DNA from: Roseateles oligotrophus
Lineage (GTDB): Bacteria; Pseudomonadota; Gammaproteobacteria; Burkholderiales; Burkholderiaceae_C
Direction of reading: 5' to 3'
Assembly (NCBI RefSeq): GCF_014204525.1
Contig: NZ_JACHLP010000010.1
Coordinates: 118,710 to 182,709, forward strand
DNA length: 64,000 bases
Shown: positions 28,239 to 36,949 of the stretch, piece by piece
Layout of the letters: every line of letters starts with the position of its first letter
Position numbering within the stretch: position 1 is the stretch's first letter
Translations under genes and position numbers: made by a program
The notes under the pieces: generated by a model
Told to the model about the DNA's origin: nothing
The model's database searches: none
What the model saw: only the letters and a program-made list of their open reading frames with translations

Positions 28239-28913
28239 CTAAGCACCCAGGGCGTTCTCACTCCCCCACACCGCCGCCTGCACCCGCGAGCTGACGCCGA
28301 GTTTGCGCAGGATGTGCTGGACGTGGATCTTCACCGTGGTCTCGGCGATGTTCAGCTTGCGGGCGATTTCCTTGTTGCTGGCGCCGCGGGTGAGTTCGCG
28401 CAGGATCTCCTGCTCGCGTGGCGACAGCGGCACGGTTTCGGCCCGGCCTTCGTCCGGCCCGCTGCTCGGCGCCGTGCTGCCGGGGCCGCTCTTGCGCAAG
28501 GCATTGAGCAGCTTGTGCGTCATCTCGGGGCTGACCACCGACTCACCCTGCATGGTGCGTATCAGGGCAGCAGCCAGGTCCTCGCCGTCCGCCGTTTTGA
28601 GCAGATAGCCCTGGGCGCCGTTGCGCAAGGCATCGCTGAGGTCTTGCTCGTCCTCGCTGACGGTGAGCATCAGCACCCGCGTGGCGGGCACGCTTTGGCG
28701 CAACTCGGGCAGCAGGTCCACGCCGCGCATGCCGGGCATATGGTTGTCCAGCAGGATCAGGTCGGGCCGCAAGGCCTGGGCGGCGCGCAAGGCCTCGCTG
28801 GCATCGGCCGCCTCGCCCACCACGTCCACGCCCGCCTCCTGGCTCAGCAAGGCGATCAGGCCGCGACGGAACAGGGTGTGGTCATCGACGACCAGGACGG
28901 TGATGGGTTTCAT
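28239..28913 (-). CDS. narL: Nitrate/nitrite response regulator NarL
   Basis: 224-residue NarL/FixJ-type regulator. The receiver domain (about 1-120) has ITVLVVDDHTLFRRGL (acidic pair), the phospho-accepting Asp in DLILLDNHMPG, Thr in MLTVSEDE and Lys in YLLKTADGED. A LuxR-type HTH (about 155-215: LSPREQEILRELTRGASNKE, AETTVKIHVQHILRKLGV) follows. The start is the ATG overlapping the narX stop by 4 bp. It would activate narK1K2GHJI with NarX phosphorylation in nitrate. Confidence 0.96.
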   Translation of the reverse strand: MKPITVLVVDDHTLFRRGLIALLSQEAGVDVVGEAADASEALRAAQALRPDLILLDNHMPGMRGVDLLPELRQSVPATRVLMLTVSEDEQDLSDALRNGAQGYLLKTADGEDLAAALIRTMQGESVVSPEMTHKLLNALRKSGPGSTAPSSGPDEGRAETVPLSPREQEILRELTRGASNKEIARKLNIAETTVKIHVQHILRKLGVSSRVQAAVWGSENALGA

Positions 28914-30841
28914 GTCTGGGTGCTGGGCTGGGGCGCGGGTGGCGCCGGGGCTCGGGTGCTGGTGAAGACGCTTTGCACGGGCAGGCTCAGGCGCACGCGG
29001 GTGCCGCCCTCGGGCGGGCTGTCGATGCTGAGCTGGGCGCCGATGCGCTGGGCCCGCTCGCGCATGATCTGCAGGCCCACATGGGTGTGGCTGTCGTCGG
29101 GCGGGCGGGGCTGGAAGCCGCGGCCGTTGTCCTGCACCTCGAAGCTCCAGCGCGGCAATTGCTCGACGCGCAGCGAGACATGGTCGGCCTGGGCATGCTT
29201 GCGCACATTGGACAAGGCTTCCTGGACGATGTGCAGCACCTGGATCTGGTGATCGGGCGGCAGCGGCAGGCCGTCGCCCTGCAGGCTGAGATGGGTGCTC
29301 AGGCCGCTCTGGCGTTCGAACTTGGCCAGGGTGTTGCGCAAGGCGTGTTCGATGTCCTCGTGGCCGGGCCGGGTGCGGAAATGCACCAGCAGCTCGCGCA
29401 CATTGGCATAACACTCTTTCACACCGGCATCGATTTCGTCCACCACGCGTTCGATCTGCTCGGGCCGGTTCTTGGCCATGGCGCCGCGCAGCAGCTGCAC
29501 CTGGATCTTCAGAAAGGCCAGCACCTGGGCGATGGAGTCGTGCAGCTCCTGGGCCAGCAGATTGCGCTCCTCCGACACCGCCATCTCGCGGTCGCGCGAG
29601 ACCAGGCGCAGATTGTCCACCTGCACGCCGAACTGGCCCACCAGGGCGTCGAGCAGCACGCTCTCCGACTCATTCAAGCGGCGCTCGGAGTAGAAGAACA
29701 GCTCCACCTCGCCGACCAGGCGCGGGCCCGCCCGCATGGGGATGGAGATGGCGGTCTGGAAGCCCGCCAGCTCGCAATGGCCAAGCTTGGGCGCGGGCAG
29801 GGTCTGGATGGCGATCACCCGCGGGTTGCCCGGTGTGGGCGTCAGCGCCGGGGCGCCGCATGCACATTCGCCCTTGCGCAGGCAGCGCTCGGCGTCGATC
29901 ATGGCTTGCGGCAGGCAGGCCTGGCCCAGCAGCAGCAGGCGTTCGCCGTCCTCGGCGGCCAGGCGCACGGCGCTGGCGTCGGCACGGGCGATGCGGGCCA
30001 GCTTGTGCGCAAAGGAGTGCGCCAGCGTCTCCAGGGTCTGATCGGCCTGGCCCGACATCTGGGCTACGTCGTACAAGGCCTCCAGGCGCTCGTTTTGCTG
30101 GGCCAGATGGGCCGTCTTCTCCCTGACCTTGCCCTCCAGACCGGCATAAGCCTGTTGCAAGGCCGTGGCCATCTGGTTGAAGCCCATGGCCAGGCTGGTG
30201 AACTCTTCCACCGAGGCCTCTTCGTCCACCCGCACCGCCAGATTGCCGCCCGCCATCTGGCCCAGGCCATCGCGCAGGCGCTGCAGGGGTTGGACGATCC
30301 AGACAAAAGTGCCCGAGACAAACACCACCGAGGCGGCCACCACCAGCACCACCAGGCCGAAGCAAAGCCCGCCCAGGATGGCGGTGCGGGCGGCGATGGT
30401 CTGCTCGATGGCGCCGACCAACTCGTCCACCGTGGCCACAAAGGCGTCGGCCTGGCTGCGCAGCTCCCTGCTGTCGCTGCTGCCCAGCAGGCTGGCGCGG
30501 AATTTGGGCCACTGCGCTTCGATCCGGGCCAGGCCTTCGCGGCATTCGGCCGTGTCGGGCACGAACAAAGGCCTTTGCGCGTCGCCCTTGTGCAAGCGCT
30601 CCACCATGGCCTCGAAGCTGCCCACGTCCCGCAGCAGCTCCGGCACTCGCCCCTCGGTCTGCGAAAGCGTCATGCGGTAGCTGAGCATGCGCATGCGGCC
30701 GGCCTCGTTGATCGCACCGGCGCCGCCCTCTAACTGCCAGGACACCCAGAGGGTGAAGGCGATGGAGGCCAGGGCCACCAGCAGAAAGCTGGTCTGGATC
30801 AGGGCCAGTTTGCCGACCAGGCTGCGCACACGATGAAACAT
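28910..30841 (-). CDS. narX: Nitrate/nitrite sensor histidine kinase NarX
   Basis: 643-residue inner-membrane kinase. Two membrane segments (about 13-33 and 150-172) enclose a periplasmic nitrate domain starting with the P-box NEAGRMRMLSYRMTLSQTEG. HAMP (about 172-225), a coiled coil, a Cys-containing central GAF-like domain (about 250-400; RCLRKGECACGAP), the HisKA_3 box ELHDSIAQVLAFLKIQVQLL with His about 434, and the HATPase domain (NVRKHAQADHVSL, DNGRGF) follow. The start has AAGGTGAG 5 bp upstream. Confidence 0.95.
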   Translation of the reverse strand: MFHRVRSLVGKLALIQTSFLLVALASIAFTLWVSWQLEGGAGAINEAGRMRMLSYRMTLSQTEGRVPELLRDVGSFEAMVERLHKGDAQRPLFVPDTAECREGLARIEAQWPKFRASLLGSSDSRELRSQADAFVATVDELVGAIEQTIAARTAILGGLCFGLVVLVVAASVVFVSGTFVWIVQPLQRLRDGLGQMAGGNLAVRVDEEASVEEFTSLAMGFNQMATALQQAYAGLEGKVREKTAHLAQQNERLEALYDVAQMSGQADQTLETLAHSFAHKLARIARADASAVRLAAEDGERLLLLGQACLPQAMIDAERCLRKGECACGAPALTPTPGNPRVIAIQTLPAPKLGHCELAGFQTAISIPMRAGPRLVGEVELFFYSERRLNESESVLLDALVGQFGVQVDNLRLVSRDREMAVSEERNLLAQELHDSIAQVLAFLKIQVQLLRGAMAKNRPEQIERVVDEIDAGVKECYANVRELLVHFRTRPGHEDIEHALRNTLAKFERQSGLSTHLSLQGDGLPLPPDHQIQVLHIVQEALSNVRKHAQADHVSLRVEQLPRWSFEVQDNGRGFQPRPPDDSHTHVGLQIMRERAQRIGAQLSIDSPPEGGTRVRLSLPVQSVFTSTRAPAPPAPQPSTQT

Positions 30842-30875
30842 GGGCTCACCTTAGTGTCGCTGTGGTGATTCAGCC

Positions 30876-30889
30876 TTGACCTGGGTCAA
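30876..30889. promoter_or_regulatory. FNR-like palindrome upstream of narX
   Basis: TTGAC-CTGG-GTCAA is a perfect 5-bp-armed palindrome matching the FNR consensus at 8 of 10 positions. It sits 35-48 bp before the narX ATG and after the stop of the preceding minus-strand gene. Class II spacing would place transcription start at the ATG itself, so a direct activating role is doubtful. Confidence 0.3.
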
Positions 30890-30907
30890 GCCCGGGCCAG
30901 GCTGGGT

Positions 30908-31318
30908 TCAGCCGGCGCTCAGGCTCAGCACCTGGCCCGTCAGATCGAAGGGGATCAGGCCCGAGAGCCGACCCTGCTTGATGGACTCCACCATCTGCTG
31001 CAGGGCCGCATCGGTCTGCGCGTCCGTGGCGGCCTGGCCGCCCTGGCCCGAGAGGGCGGCGGCGAACATGATTTGCCAGCCCGGGCCCATGGCCTGGGCT
31101 TCGGCCGCCAGGGCGGCGAAGCTGTCCAGCTCGTCGGGGCTTTTGTCCACGCACATCTGCGGCGTTAGCGTGCCGCCTTGGCCGGCCTGGAACTGCCGGT
31201 CTTGCTCGGGGCTGGCGTCGGCCGGCAGCTCGGCTGCGGTGAAGACCAGCAGCAGGCGCTGTGGCTGGGTCTGTGCGCGGGCGGCCTGCAGCAGGCCGTC
31301 GAAGTTGTCGATTCGCAT
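30908..31318 (-). CDS. Conserved hypothetical protein
   Basis: 136 residues, cytosolic, no signal peptide. The pattern MRIDNFDGLLQAARAQTQP, LLLVFTAAELPADASPEQ, MCVDKSPDELDSF and IPFDLTGQVLSL recalls a short Burkholderiales family that databases often label 'ribonucleotide reductase subunit alpha'; nothing here resembles catalytic ribonucleotide reductase, so that name should not be taken literally. AGGAG is 8 bp upstream of the start. It lies 66 bp before narX on the same strand and could be co-transcribed. Confidence 0.75.
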   Translation of the reverse strand: MRIDNFDGLLQAARAQTQPQRLLLVFTAAELPADASPEQDRQFQAGQGGTLTPQMCVDKSPDELDSFAALAAEAQAMGPGWQIMFAAALSGQGGQAATDAQTDAALQQMVESIKQGRLSGLIPFDLTGQVLSLSAG

Positions 31319-31367
31319 GGGGGATGCTCCTGTTTTGCGAGGCATCTTAGAGCGTGTTTGCTGCTCC

Positions 31368-31649
31368 TCAGCGTTCGATCTTGCGCTCCACATTCGCGAC
31401 CACCCCTCCCCTGAGGGTGATGATGGTGAGGGTCTGGGGGTCGCGGTAATGGGGGAAATAGGTCCAGGCCTTTTCCTCCGGCTCGCCCCTGACGCTGCGG
31501 ATGATGGCCTCGTGGTCGGGCTTGCCGATGCGAAAGACCACCTCGCCCTCGGCCATGCCCTGGCGGATGAAGCCGCGCTCGCGTTGGTCCGCCGCCAGGG
31601 CGGCGCTGCAGCACAGCAGGCCGAGCAGAAGGGTGTGTTGGATGCGCAT
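31368..31649 (-). CDS. Small secreted protein, BamE/SmpA-like fold suspected
   Basis: 93 residues with a signal peptide (MRIQHTLLLGLLCCSAALA, cut near residue 19). The mature part FIRQGMAEGEVVFRIGKPD, then WTYFPHYRDPQTLTIITLRGG, follows the pattern of SmpA/OmlA/BamE-like domains and DUF2845-like proteins, in which a GMxxxEVxxxxGxPD loop is conserved. The location would be periplasmic. 49 bp separate it from the next minus-strand gene. Function unknown. Confidence 0.7.
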   Translation of the reverse strand: MRIQHTLLLGLLCCSAALAADQRERGFIRQGMAEGEVVFRIGKPDHEAIIRSVRGEPEEKAWTYFPHYRDPQTLTIITLRGGVVANVERKIER

Positions 31650-31869
31650 GGCTTCTCCTGCGGGGTGTCAACAAGCTTGGACAGCCAGCATAGCCCAGGC
31701 CCGCCGGCGCCGGCCTTGTCTGCCAAATTGAAACAATTTGTAGGGCTAGCAAGACCTGACCCCAGTCCCTGAGCCATTCGGCAGCCGAGATCTGCCGCGC
31801 TTGCAGTTTGTTGCAATTCGAGGGCTATCCCTAGGGCTATGATCCGCCGCTTTCAAGAAAAAGATAACG

Positions 31870-33069
31870 ATGAATTCACAGGGAGTTTGGAGGGGCCTGC
31901 TGCGCGCTTCGGTGGCGCGCTGCCTGGTGTTCGTGGCCCTGCTGTCCGCCACCTCGGCGGCGACGGCACAGCAGAAGGAAGTGGCGCTGTCCGGCTTCGC
32001 CTACTCGGGCGATGCAGGTTCGATTGCGCAGCGCTTCCCCTACACCAAGAAGTACGAGGCCGCGCTCAAGGCCGCCGGCGATTCGCCGGCCAAGCGCATC
32101 GCGCAGGCTGTCAAGCAAGCGCCGCCCCAGCATCTGCGGCTGCTGCCGCAGATCGCCGAGTTGAAGGGCAGCGACCAGGCCCTGGCCGTGGCCCTGGTCG
32201 TCAATGCCGAGACCGTCTCGGTGGAGCAGTTCGGCGAGCTGCGCAAGCTGCTGGTGCTGGTCAAGGGCCAGGTGCTGTTCTTCGACTTCAAGTCCATGAG
32301 TGTGGCGCGGGCCTATCCGATCAGCTTCGCCTCCATCGACACCTTCCCCTACGACCCCAGCGAAGCCGATGTGCTGGCCCGCCTGACCCAGGTCTACGAG
32401 GGTGCGGGCGGCAAGCCCGGCCTGTTCGCGCGCTTCGCCAATGCCCTGGCCAAGGCGACGATTCCCGAGACGGCGGCGCAGCAGCTGCAGGTCACCCAGG
32501 TCAGCATCAAGCCCGAGGCGTTGGAGTTCATCCCGGCCGCGGTCAAGAGCGCGCCGGGCAGCGTGGAGACCTGGGCCGCCGATATGCTGGCCGAGGCCTT
32601 GTCCACCCGCGCCGGCGTGCCCATCATTCCCTATGCCAAGGGCTATGCCATCGGCAATGTGATGTCCATGAGCATTGCCGACGGCGATGTCTTCAACCTC
32701 AAGCTGCCCAAGCCGGACCACGAGATCAGCCTGGAGCTGAGCGGCTTCAAGAAGATCAAGTACGGCGAGGCCGCCGCCGGGGTCAGCTATATCTACGGCG
32801 CCTACGCCAAGCTCGCCATCGAGGAGCCCTTGATGGGCCGCAAGCCCTTCAACAGCGCGCTGAAGAACGGCGAGGTCAAGCTGGTGCCGGCCACCCAGGT
32901 CTATGTGGATGACTTCCCCGCTTTCTATGACTCGCTCAATCTGATGTTCGTCAAGCTGGCGCAGGCGCTGGACGGCCAGGGCAATGCCTGGGTCAAGTCG
33001 GCCGCGGCCGCGCCGGACATCGAACGCCAGATCGAACAAACCAAGGAACTGATCAAAAAATGCAAGTGA
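31870..33069 (+). CDS. Secreted protein, first gene of an uncharacterised lipoprotein operon
   Basis: 399 residues, not recognised. A long signal peptide (positive N-region MNSQGVWRGLLR, hydrophobic VFVALLSATSAA, cut after TAQQ region near 34) is followed by a mixed alpha/beta body with no Cys except one at the C-terminus (ELIKKCK). Segments such as LRKLLVLVKGQVLFFDFKSM and YAIGNVMSMSIADGDVFNLKLP look like buried strands. It overlaps the next gene by 10 bp, so the two are translationally coupled. The Shine-Dalgarno is weak (AAAAAGATAACG). Periplasmic or surface location inferred. Confidence 0.72.
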   Translation: MNSQGVWRGLLRASVARCLVFVALLSATSAATAQQKEVALSGFAYSGDAGSIAQRFPYTKKYEAALKAAGDSPAKRIAQAVKQAPPQHLRLLPQIAELKGSDQALAVALVVNAETVSVEQFGELRKLLVLVKGQVLFFDFKSMSVARAYPISFASIDTFPYDPSEADVLARLTQVYEGAGGKPGLFARFANALAKATIPETAAQQLQVTQVSIKPEALEFIPAAVKSAPGSVETWAADMLAEALSTRAGVPIIPYAKGYAIGNVMSMSIADGDVFNLKLPKPDHEISLELSGFKKIKYGEAAAGVSYIYGAYAKLAIEEPLMGRKPFNSALKNGEVKLVPATQVYVDDFPAFYDSLNLMFVKLAQALDGQGNAWVKSAAAAPDIERQIEQTKELIKKCK

Positions 33070-34199
33070 TTCGACAACTCTTCATCGCCCTGATGGCGAT
33101 CAGCCTCAGCGTTAGCGCCCTGGCCCAGGTGCAGGTCGTGCGCGGCAAGGCCTCGGTGGCCTACAAGGGCAAGGCGGCCCCGGCTGAGGCCAAGGCGCAA
33201 GCCCTGTCCAAGGCCCAGCTGAAGGCCGTGGAGATGTATTACGCCGAGGCCGGCGAGTCCGAGGCGGCCAACTTTGATGCGGTGCGCGACAAGATCGTCG
33301 CCGACCCTGATCGCTTCATCCTCGACACCACGGTGCTGGGCGAGGAAGACAATGCGGCCAGCCAGCAGTACACGGTGGCGGTCAAGGTGTCGCTGAATCT
33401 GGCCAATCTGCGCAATGCCGTCAAGGCCAACTCGGCCGTGGCCAAGGCCGGTCGCAGCGAGCGCTCGCCGATGGCCTTCCTGGTGGTTTCGCGCCAGGTG
33501 GATTCGGTCAAGTCCTTTGACGACCGGGTCTACAAAAAGGTCGAGGCCAAGGAAAGCTACGAGAGCTCGGACAGCTTCTCGGAGAGCAGCAAGGAAGGCG
33601 AGAAGGTCAAGAAGGGCCAGGTCAGCACCCATGCTTCGGGCGCGTCCGAGCAGAAGTCCAGCGCCACGGCCAGCCGCTCGGTGGAGCGCGGTGGCAGCAC
33701 GACCAAGAAGGCGGCCGAGTCGAGCTGGCGCCTGATCCCCAGCGCCAATCTGAACCAGATCTTCACCGCCAGCTTCAGCAAGGCGGGCTACAAGGTCAGC
33801 GAGGCGGCCATGATCGAGCCCTATACCAACGGCCAGTTCAAGCTGGCCACGGTGGAGGACGACTACCGCTCCGGCAACGACCTCAAGCCGGCCACCCTGG
33901 CCTCCCTGGTGCAGGGCATGCGCACGGCGCAGTTCCCCTATGTGACCCTGGGCACGCTGGACGTCAATATGTCCGACGAAGACCCGAACACCGGCCTGCG
34001 CCGCGTTGCCGTGACGGTCAATGCCAAGGTGCTGGACATCAGCGCCGCCATTCCCGACACCATCGCCTCGGTCGGCCCGGTGCAGTACGCCGGCGTGGGC
34101 GCCTCGGACGACGAGGCCCGCACCAATGCCCTGAAGCTGGCGGCCAATAACGCGGCCCGCGAGCTGGGCAGCCAGCTGACGAATCTGGGCGTTCGTTGA
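33060..34199 (+). CDS. Secreted protein with FlgT-N/LPP20-like domain pattern
   Basis: 379 residues. Signal peptide MQVIRQLFIALMAISLSVSA, cut after LAQ near 22. Residues about 25-120 show the pattern of FlgT-N/LPP20-like domains: a helix rich in AKAQALSKAQLKAVEMY, then DRFILDTTVLGEE and YTVAVKVSLNLANL. A charged Ser/Lys/Glu-rich linker (about 165-220: SSDSFSESSKEGEKVKKGQ) leads to a second domain with a similar ending (GVGASDDEARTNALKLAANN). The domain call is by eye and should be tested by profile search. Overlaps the previous gene. Confidence 0.68.
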   Translation: MQVIRQLFIALMAISLSVSALAQVQVVRGKASVAYKGKAAPAEAKAQALSKAQLKAVEMYYAEAGESEAANFDAVRDKIVADPDRFILDTTVLGEEDNAASQQYTVAVKVSLNLANLRNAVKANSAVAKAGRSERSPMAFLVVSRQVDSVKSFDDRVYKKVEAKESYESSDSFSESSKEGEKVKKGQVSTHASGASEQKSSATASRSVERGGSTTKKAAESSWRLIPSANLNQIFTASFSKAGYKVSEAAMIEPYTNGQFKLATVEDDYRSGNDLKPATLASLVQGMRTAQFPYVTLGTLDVNMSDEDPNTGLRRVAVTVNAKVLDISAAIPDTIASVGPVQYAGVGASDDEARTNALKLAANNAARELGSQLTNLGVR

Positions 34200-34249
34200 T
34201 CGCCCTTATCTCTCTCTTTCCATCGCCTCGTTTTAAAGGATAGAACCCC

Positions 34250-34891
34250 ATGAAGAAGACTTTGCTGGCCGCCCTGACCCTGGCCGCCCTGAGCACCCCC
34301 GGCCTGAGCAGCGCGCAATTCGGCTCCCTGCCCAGCCTGGGCGGCAACAAGGCCGCGGCCGGCTCCACCAATCTGGTGGGCTCGCAGGAGCAGCTGGTGC
34401 GCTCCTACGTCGCCGCCAACAAGGACGTGCTGAACGCCAATGCCCAGATGGCCGAGGCCCTGGGCCTGAAGGATGCCGCCGCCACCGCCCGCGCCACCGC
34501 CGGCGCGCTGACCGAAGGTTCGACCCAGGGCAATCTGGCCGATGCCGACAAGGTGGTCAGCGATTCGACCAATGCCGTCGCCGCCGAGCTGGCCAAGTCG
34601 CCCAAGCTCGACGCCGATGCGAAGAAGAAGTTCTCCAACGGCCTGGGCGAGCTGGGCAAGGGCCTGATCAAGTATGTGGGCATGCGCAACCCGGTGCAGA
34701 ACTTCTCCAGCAGCCTGAGCTCGGCCTCGCCCATGGACCTGCCCAAGCTGCAGACCGGCAGCTATCTGGTGAAGAACTTCCCGGCCGGCGTGAAGGCCTT
34801 GTCGGGCGCGCTGAGCAGCGCGGTGAGCTTTGCCAAGAGCAATGACATCCCGGTGCCGGCCGATGCCAACTCGGCCACCGCCGCGCTGTAA
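34250..34891 (+). CDS. Secreted helical protein of unknown function
   Basis: 213 residues with a signal peptide (MKKTLLAALTLAALSTPGLS, cut after SSAQ near 23). The rest is Ala/Lys/Asp rich and predicted helical, for example SYVAANKDVLNANAQMAEAL and ALGLKDAAATARATA, with a C-terminal part FSSSLSSASPMDLPKLQ. AAAGGA lies 10 bp upstream. It is 50 bp after the preceding operon gene and 35 bp before the next. Not recognised; the ferritin-like or helical-bundle look is only composition. Confidence 0.7.
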   Translation: MKKTLLAALTLAALSTPGLSSAQFGSLPSLGGNKAAAGSTNLVGSQEQLVRSYVAANKDVLNANAQMAEALGLKDAAATARATAGALTEGSTQGNLADADKVVSDSTNAVAAELAKSPKLDADAKKKFSNGLGELGKGLIKYVGMRNPVQNFSSSLSSASPMDLPKLQTGSYLVKNFPAGVKALSGALSSAVSFAKSNDIPVPADANSATAAL

Positions 34892-34926
34892 TTTTCTGAG
34901 TTGTTTGTTTTGAAAGGCGGCCTCTG

Positions 34927-36357
34927 ATGTGGCGTCATTCCGTTTTGGCGCTTTGCGCCTGTGCCGCCCTGGTGGCCTGTGGCAACAAGGATGAGGCCGC
35001 TGCCAAGTCAGCCGCTGCGGCTTCTGCGCCGGCCCAGGCCGGCGCGCCCCTGCTGGACGTGGGCAAGTTGCAGACCGTGCCGGTGACGGCGGCGGGCTTT
35101 GGCGCCAGCGCCTCGGAGGCGGTGGCCGAGGCCATGAAGCTGGCCCTGCTGCAGGTCAACGGGGCCGCCATCGATATGAGCACGCTGAGCGTCAAGTACG
35201 GCCTGGATGTGACGCTGGGCAAGAACTCGGCCTCGCTGCGCGCGCAGGAATTCACCGACGCCGTGCAGCAGCGCTCCGGTGGAGTGATCCAGGGCTTCAA
35301 GCTGCTGGAACTGGTGGAGCCCGGCCTGCTGGACAAGCGCTACAAGGCCAGCATCGAGGCCCGCATCGCCAGCTTCAGCGCGCCCGAGTCCCTGCAGAAG
35401 ATCAAGCTGGTGGTGGCGCCGCTGAAATTTCCTGCTGCCCTCATCACGGTGGGCGGCAGCTCCGTGGCCTCGGCCGAGGTGGCCGCCAATGTGCGCCAGC
35501 GCGTCGTCGACGCCCTGGTGAACAGCGGCCGCTTCGCCGTGCTGGACCGCGAATTCAATGCCGAGCTGGAGCAGGAGCTGGACCTGATCGCCGGCGGCCG
35601 CGCCCCGGCGGCGGAGCAGGCCAAGCTGGCCCAGGCCGTCAGCGCCGACCTGGTCTGGACCGGCAAGGTCAGCAGCATGGCCTACCAGCGCCATGCCCAG
35701 CAGCTGCGCGCCAGCAACCGGGAGCTGGTCAGTTACTCGGGCGGCTGGGCGCTGAGCCAGAAGCTGGTCAATGTGGCCACCCGCCAGGTGGTGGTGGCCG
35801 ACTCCCTGCAGGGCAAGGCGCCCTCCACCGAGGCCACGACCATGGACCCGGGCGTGGACGGCCGCAAGGTGCTGGAGAACATGACCAACGACCTGGTCAA
35901 GCAGGTGGTGGCCTCCATCATGCGCCGCAGCTTCCCCGTCACCGTGGTGCAGCGCGAGGGCGACAAGGTGGTGCTCAGCCAGGGCGGCGGGACGCTGCGC
36001 CAGGGTGCCCGCTATGCCGTCGTGCAGCTGGGCGGCGAGCTGAAGGATCCGCAGACCGGCCAGTCGCTGGGCCGCAGCGAGCAGCCCTGCTGCGAGCTGG
36101 TGGTGGAGCGGGTGACGCCGAATCTGAGCTATGGCCGGCTGGAAGGCGCCAGCGCTGCGCTCGAAGCCCTGCCGCTGCAAGCCTTGCAGCTGCGTGAGGA
36201 GCTGGCGGCCTCGGCGCTCAAGGCCGGCCCTGCCGCCGACAAGAACGCCGCGGCGGAGCCCGGCCAGGCCAAGCCCGCCAGGTCGCCCAAACCCGCGGCG
36301 GCCGAGCCCAAGGAGCAGGCCGCCCCGGCGGCGCCCAAGGCGGACGACAAATGGTGA
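34927..36357 (+). CDS. CsgG/FlgT-like outer-membrane-associated lipoprotein
   Basis: 476 residues. A lipoprotein signal ends in the lipobox LVAC (Cys about 18). Residues 50-155 (GFGASASEAVAEAMKLALLQ, GVIQGFKLLELVEP, YKASIEARIASF) follow the FlgT-N pattern. Residues 155-300 look like a TolB/CsgG-type nucleotide-free fold: VRQRVVDALVNSGRFAVLDR then EFNAELEQELDLIAGG. Residues 335-410 match the FlgT-C pattern (VVQREGDKVVLSQGGGTLRQ, GARYAVVQLGG, DPQTGQSLGRSEQ). A Pro/Ala/Lys-rich tail follows. Such proteins build periplasmic or secretion-associated assemblies; the client here is unknown and no flagellar gene is in the window. Confidence 0.72.
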   Translation: MWRHSVLALCACAALVACGNKDEAAAKSAAAASAPAQAGAPLLDVGKLQTVPVTAAGFGASASEAVAEAMKLALLQVNGAAIDMSTLSVKYGLDVTLGKNSASLRAQEFTDAVQQRSGGVIQGFKLLELVEPGLLDKRYKASIEARIASFSAPESLQKIKLVVAPLKFPAALITVGGSSVASAEVAANVRQRVVDALVNSGRFAVLDREFNAELEQELDLIAGGRAPAAEQAKLAQAVSADLVWTGKVSSMAYQRHAQQLRASNRELVSYSGGWALSQKLVNVATRQVVVADSLQGKAPSTEATTMDPGVDGRKVLENMTNDLVKQVVASIMRRSFPVTVVQREGDKVVLSQGGGTLRQGARYAVVQLGGELKDPQTGQSLGRSEQPCCELVVERVTPNLSYGRLEGASAALEALPLQALQLREELAASALKAGPAADKNAAAEPGQAKPARSPKPAAAEPKEQAAPAAPKADDKW

Positions 36358-36827
36358 CGAGGCGGCTGTGCTCCGGCCTGCTGGCCGGTCTGCTGGTGCT
36401 GCTGCTGGCGGCCTGCGCCGGCAGCGCGCCTAACGAGCCCTTGCGTGTGTCGGTGGCGCAGTTCCAGCCGCTGCAACAGCAGGAGGGGGCGCAGGCGCGC
36501 TACCGCCTGGACCTGCGCGTCCACAACCCCAGCCGCTGGGTGCTGGGCCTGGTCGGGGCCGACGTCCAGCTGCTGCTGCGCGGCAAGGCCATAGGCAGCG
36601 GCGTGGTGGCGCTCGATCTGAGCGTGCCGGCCTTTGGCGAGGGCGCGCTGAGCATCGAGGTCGGCGTGCACGATATGGTGGCGGTGCGCCAGGCCATCGG
36701 GCTCTACGGCGCGGCCGACCGCCCGCTGCCGGTGCTGCTGACGGGTCATCTGACCCGCCCCGGCCTGCTGGCCTTGCCCTGGCGCAGCGAGGGCGAACTG
36801 CGCTTCGCTCGCGCAGGCGGGGGCTGA
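36351..36827 (+). CDS. LEA type 2 (WHy-domain) lipoprotein
   Basis: 158 residues. Signal peptide with lipobox LLAAC (Cys about 22), then a LEA-2/WHy beta-sandwich: LRVSVAQFQPL, RYRLDLRVHNPSRWVLGLVG, GKAIGSGVVALDLSVPAFGE, LSIEVGVHD. The LRVHNPs pattern is the family hallmark. The ATG overlaps the end of the CsgG/FlgT-like gene, so it is translationally coupled and last in the operon. It probably sits in the outer membrane; LEA-2 lipoproteins are linked to envelope stress but the function is not defined. Confidence 0.8.
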   Translation: MVTRRLCSGLLAGLLVLLLAACAGSAPNEPLRVSVAQFQPLQQQEGAQARYRLDLRVHNPSRWVLGLVGADVQLLLRGKAIGSGVVALDLSVPAFGEGALSIEVGVHDMVAVRQAIGLYGAADRPLPVLLTGHLTRPGLLALPWRSEGELRFARAGGG

Positions 36828-36882
36828 TTTCGACCGGCCAGCGCACGCGCGTGATCTTTGGCCCCGCTGCCGGCCGCCTCGC

Positions 36883-36924
36883 TTGATCTTGCTCAAGTGG
36901 CCTGCGCTTGCAGGCGTCTACATT
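36883..36924 (+). promoter_or_regulatory. Class II FNR-type promoter
   Basis: TTGAT-CTTG-CTCAA (36883-36896) matches the FNR/ANR consensus at 9 of 10 positions. A -10 element TACATT lies at 36919-36924. The centres are exactly 32 bp apart, which puts the box at -41.5 from a start near 36931, the classical class II activation geometry. It drives the MBL-fold gene at 36950 and argues against an upstream start codon at 36908. Confidence 0.78.
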
Positions 36925-36949
36925 GAGCCGCTTCACCCGAGGCCACGAC

